A DNA stretch of 64,000 nt from Pontibacter vulgaris (GTDB lineage: Bacteria > Bacteroidota > Bacteroidia > Cytophagales > Hymenobacteraceae), in NCBI RefSeq assembly GCF_022758145.1, contig NZ_JAJVDH010000004.1, positions 423,685-487,684 of the forward strand, in the 5' to 3' direction. The position numbers and the translations under genes are program-made. A model generated the notes under the pieces. That model did no database searches. It was given only the letters and a program-made list of their open reading frames with translations, and was not told the origin of the DNA. Shown piece after piece: positions 61,521 to 64,000 of the stretch. Each line of letters starts with the position of its first letter. Positions within the stretch are counted from its first letter, which is position 1.

Positions 61521-64000
61521 TTAATCCAGAACTAATTTTGTTTCTACTACCCCCCTTGCAGTATGTGCTTTAATAATGTATAAACCGCTTCTCATTGTTT
61601 GCTGTAATACTACTTCTCTCTTATAAGGGCCATTCTCAATAGGTTTAAACTCTTCTTTCTGAATAATTCTCCCTGCCATATCATATATGGTAATACTGAC
61701 TTTCTCTTTAAGATCGAGTCCCTCAAACATAACAAACAGCTTCTCTCCTTTATTTGGATTGGGATAAACCTGCATCTTAGGCTCTTGTAAACCTTCTATA
61801 GTTACTATTTGCCCAGCACTAGCATTAGTTGCAGCAGTTTCCTGCACCACTTCAATGGCAGAGATAATGGCGTTGTTTTTCACCGAGGAGAAAGCCAGGT
61901 TCAGCGTGCCGTCGGTCACAGCCACATTGGTAAATGTTTTTACAGTTGCCCTGCCGTATCCTACCTGGGCGTAGATGTCGTAATTGCTCAGCACGCGCTG
62001 CCCTTCTGCATCCACGTTAAATACCCGGGCATTGGCAGCTTTAAAGTATGGCTCTGTGAAATGCAGCTTCACGCTATAGGTGCCGGAGCTTAGCGGAATG
62101 CTGTAGCTGAACGGAGCCCCTGGAGTTGAAGAACTGGAAGAGACAGCATAACGGTAAGAAAGGTACAGCCCGTCATCTGTGGTGCCGGCCACATCAAAGG
62201 ATTTTACAGCTGTCGTACCGCTGCTGAAGTAAGCATCTGCCGACCAGCTGCGGCCCTGCCCGTCTGTAAATTGCCCCCCCCCTGCATTCAATAATTTGCC
62301 GGATGATGGAGAACTTTCATCCGTAACTATAAAATTAATGGTAAGGGAAGTGCCAGCTGTACCAGCACCATCGGCTCCTGTATATGGTGTGCCTTTCAAA
62401 GTATAAGTTCCTACTTTCGGTGTCCAGCTACCATTGTCTCCCATCAAAAAATATGGTGAAGAATTATCGATCGCATTCTTACTTTCTGCACCGGTTAAGG
62501 CAAATACTATACTTCCTACAGTGGTCGGACTTGAATTGGCCCGGATGTTAAGATTCCTGGTCGGCAACGTGGCTAGATTTATCGTGCTACCACTATTAAT
62601 CGTCTGGATATCCTGCTTAGTATCGGCATTTATCAGCGTGAAATTCACTAACTTTTGTGTAGAAGAGATTGAGGGTACGCCTTTATAAGTTATACTTGAG
62701 CTTGAACCTCCTGTGTAGTAAATGTTATTATACAGCAATGCTGCAACACCAGAATAACGAGATGCAGGCAGTCCTGTTAGGTTTTGCCAACTATTTAAGG
62801 AAGGAGTGTAAGCAGAAACCATGTTAGTTCGGCTACCATGAGCAGTTTCCCCACCTAAAACAATAATTCTGTTGCCTGCCACAATTACAGATGATGTAAT
62901 GTGACCACGCCCGTTAGCTCCACTAGGTACAGGCAAATCAGCCATCTTAGTCCAGCTGTTAGTTATGATATCATAGCGATGTACCTCTTTTGAGGTAACT
63001 AAATTACTGTCGTGACCTGTTTGTCCACCAATAAAATAAATTTTACCTTCAAATACAGCCGATCCTGCATGCTGTCGTGGATTTGGTAATGCTGCCAAAG
63101 TTTTCCAGCCAGCACCTAAATTATCCAGATCCAAAACATAATGATTTCCCAGATCCAGAGTACGTGCCTGGTTAGTACCCGCTATGTGGTGTAACTTTCC
63201 GTTAAGGTATTCTAGCTGACCAGCTGCAATAACAATAGGAAGATCAGGCAATCTGGCGTAGCGGTTCTCCGACACAATATATTTCCATACTTCCTTTGTG
63301 CCGAATATCTGCCCAGTACCGGTTGAATTAGAAGTATAACCACCTGCAAAGTATATATCTGTTCCATCGGTAGCAAAACCTGCATGTGTAACTCCTCCAT
63401 AGTTGGTTCCATTCATGGGAGGCATTGGTGCAATTGAAATCCATTTATTTAGACCAGGATCATAAACAAATGCACGACTAGTAGGTGTGTAGCCGGACTT
63501 TTGACTATCGAAGCCACCAAAAGTATAAAGTTTGCCACTCACCACCTCTCCTTGTGCTTCACTTACAGTATAAGGCTGGCTTGCAGCAGTACCCCAATTT
63601 ATAGTACTGAAAGCAGGCACTGTCTCACCCAGTATTATACTTATACCAGCCGTGGACTGTCCAAAAAGGCCGGCAGCATCAGTTGCTCTTACAGTTAAAG
63701 TATAGCTAGTCTGCGTATGAAAGTTTAACTTTTTGGCTACTGTTAGAACACCTGTTACAGCATTTATCGCAAAGGCTTTATTGGTATTACCAGCTGTTAT
63801 AGTGTATGTTACATTATCACCATTCGGATCATTAGCTTTTACGCTTCCTATACTGGTACCCACTGAGGATCCATCAGAAACTGAAAAACTATAACTACCC
63901 GAGACAAAAACCGGCGGCTGGTTTTCAGCCGGTGGCGGAGTAGTTGCCCCTTCTACTGAGAAATCATCAAAGGTATAGGTCACGGCGCTGGTGCCGTTGC
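61521..64000 (-). CDS. T9SS-secreted Kelch/cadherin/malectin protein, 5'-truncated by window edge
   Basis: The frame is open to the right edge, so the N-terminus is missing; at least 826 residues are visible. Order: the end of a lectin-like module (YTFDDFSVEG, as in the neighbouring gene), a cadherin-like domain (PPVFVSGSYSFSVSDGSSVG), and about five Kelch repeats (LYTFGGFDSQ, IYFAGGYTS, IYFIGGQTG, IIVLGGETA). A further beta region comes next, then a malectin domain (LLNAGGGQFTDGQGRSWSAD, IYAQVGYGRA). A T9SS type A sorting domain ends it (VYPNPNKGEKLFV, GLYIIKAHTARGVVETKLVLD). It is probably a cell-surface glycan-binding protein. Confidence 0.9.
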   Translation of the reverse strand, partial: NGTSAVTYTFDDFSVEGATTPPPAENQPPVFVSGSYSFSVSDGSSVGTSIGSVKANDPNGDNVTYTITAGNTNKAFAINAVTGVLTVAKKLNFHTQTSYTLTVRATDAAGLFGQSTAGISIILGETVPAFSTINWGTAASQPYTVSEAQGEVVSGKLYTFGGFDSQKSGYTPTSRAFVYDPGLNKWISIAPMPPMNGTNYGGVTHAGFATDGTDIYFAGGYTSNSTGTGQIFGTKEVWKYIVSENRYARLPDLPIVIAAGQLEYLNGKLHHIAGTNQARTLDLGNHYVLDLDNLGAGWKTLAALPNPRQHAGSAVFEGKIYFIGGQTGHDSNLVTSKEVHRYDIITNSWTKMADLPVPSGANGRGHITSSVIVAGNRIIVLGGETAHGSRTNMVSAYTPSLNSWQNLTGLPASRYSGVAALLYNNIYYTGGSSSSITYKGVPSISSTQKLVNFTLINADTKQDIQTINSGSTINLATLPTRNLNIRANSSPTTVGSIVFALTGAESKNAIDNSSPYFLMGDNGSWTPKVGTYTLKGTPYTGADGAGTAGTSLTINFIVTDESSPSSGKLLNAGGGQFTDGQGRSWSADAYFSSGTTAVKSFDVAGTTDDGLYLSYRYAVSSSSSTPGAPFSYSIPLSSGTYSVKLHFTEPYFKAANARVFNVDAEGQRVLSNYDIYAQVGYGRATVKTFTNVAVTDGTLNLAFSSVKNNAIISAIEVVQETAATNASAGQIVTIEGLQEPKMQVYPNPNKGEKLFVMFEGLDLKEKVSITIYDMAGRIIQKEEFKPIENGPYKREVVLQQTMRSGLYIIKAHTARGVVETKLVLD

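Overview
The window looks like the chromosome of a Bacteroidota bacterium of the Hymenobacteraceae type, closest in feel to Pontibacter. That placement is inference, not a database match. It rests on the gene orders fabH-efp-accB-accC and DUF4290-murA, on a T9SS (type IX secretion) sorting domain, on acidic surface-lipoprotein signals, on TAnnTTTG promoters, on the lack of Shine-Dalgarno sites, and on many Bacteroidota-restricted families (DUF4290, DUF4905, TIGR02757, DUF6122). The 7-mer AAGTATA/TATACTT is extremely common in native parts of the window, both inside genes and inside terminator stems.

Layout. 1-36 kb is ordinary chromosome. It holds fatty-acid initiation (fabH, accB, accC), EF-P, a UvrD/PcrA helicase, peptidoglycan enzymes (murA with Asp at the usual fosfomycin-target Cys, murB), menB, mutS2, kdsB, a lipid kinase overlapping a SUI1 factor, a universal stress protein and class I gap. 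It also carries two families of small tandem lipoproteins. Two AT-rich insertions interrupt this core: a papain/C39-like cysteine peptidase (12.8-13.5 kb) and an acetyltransferase plus PdxH-like pair (22.9-24.0 kb). Each is followed by a related palindrome that resembles an integron attC site. Long intergenic inverted repeats and REP-like mosaics lie between several core genes.

At 36.5 kb a tRNA-Glu gene marks the start of a roughly 22-kb region with far fewer AAGTATA words, probably an acquired island. Its left part is copper-related: DUF305, DUF2911, a large multicopper oxidase fused to a CopB-like C-terminus, a His-tailed protein and a SHOCT/DUF2933/DUF5676 trio. Its right part holds a K+ channel, DUF1622, an archaeal-type (type II) GAPDH and a tight minus-strand operon. 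The operon encodes a glucan-phosphorylase homologue lacking the PLP lysine, a type II P-type ATPase, an ATP-cone/PD-(D/E)XK nuclease, a beta-CASP ribonuclease, an AMP/thymidine-phosphorylase-family enzyme and a PRPP synthetase. Together these suggest a nucleic-acid/nucleotide turnover and ion-homeostasis module.

The island ends at about 58.67 kb in a striking way. The last 170 codons of a CusB-type copper-efflux adaptor are fused in frame to the first 829 codons of a native secreted beta-propeller protein, giving one 999-codon chimeric ORF. The window closes with a paralogous secreted Kelch/malectin protein carrying a T9SS sorting domain, whose 5' end runs off the right edge.
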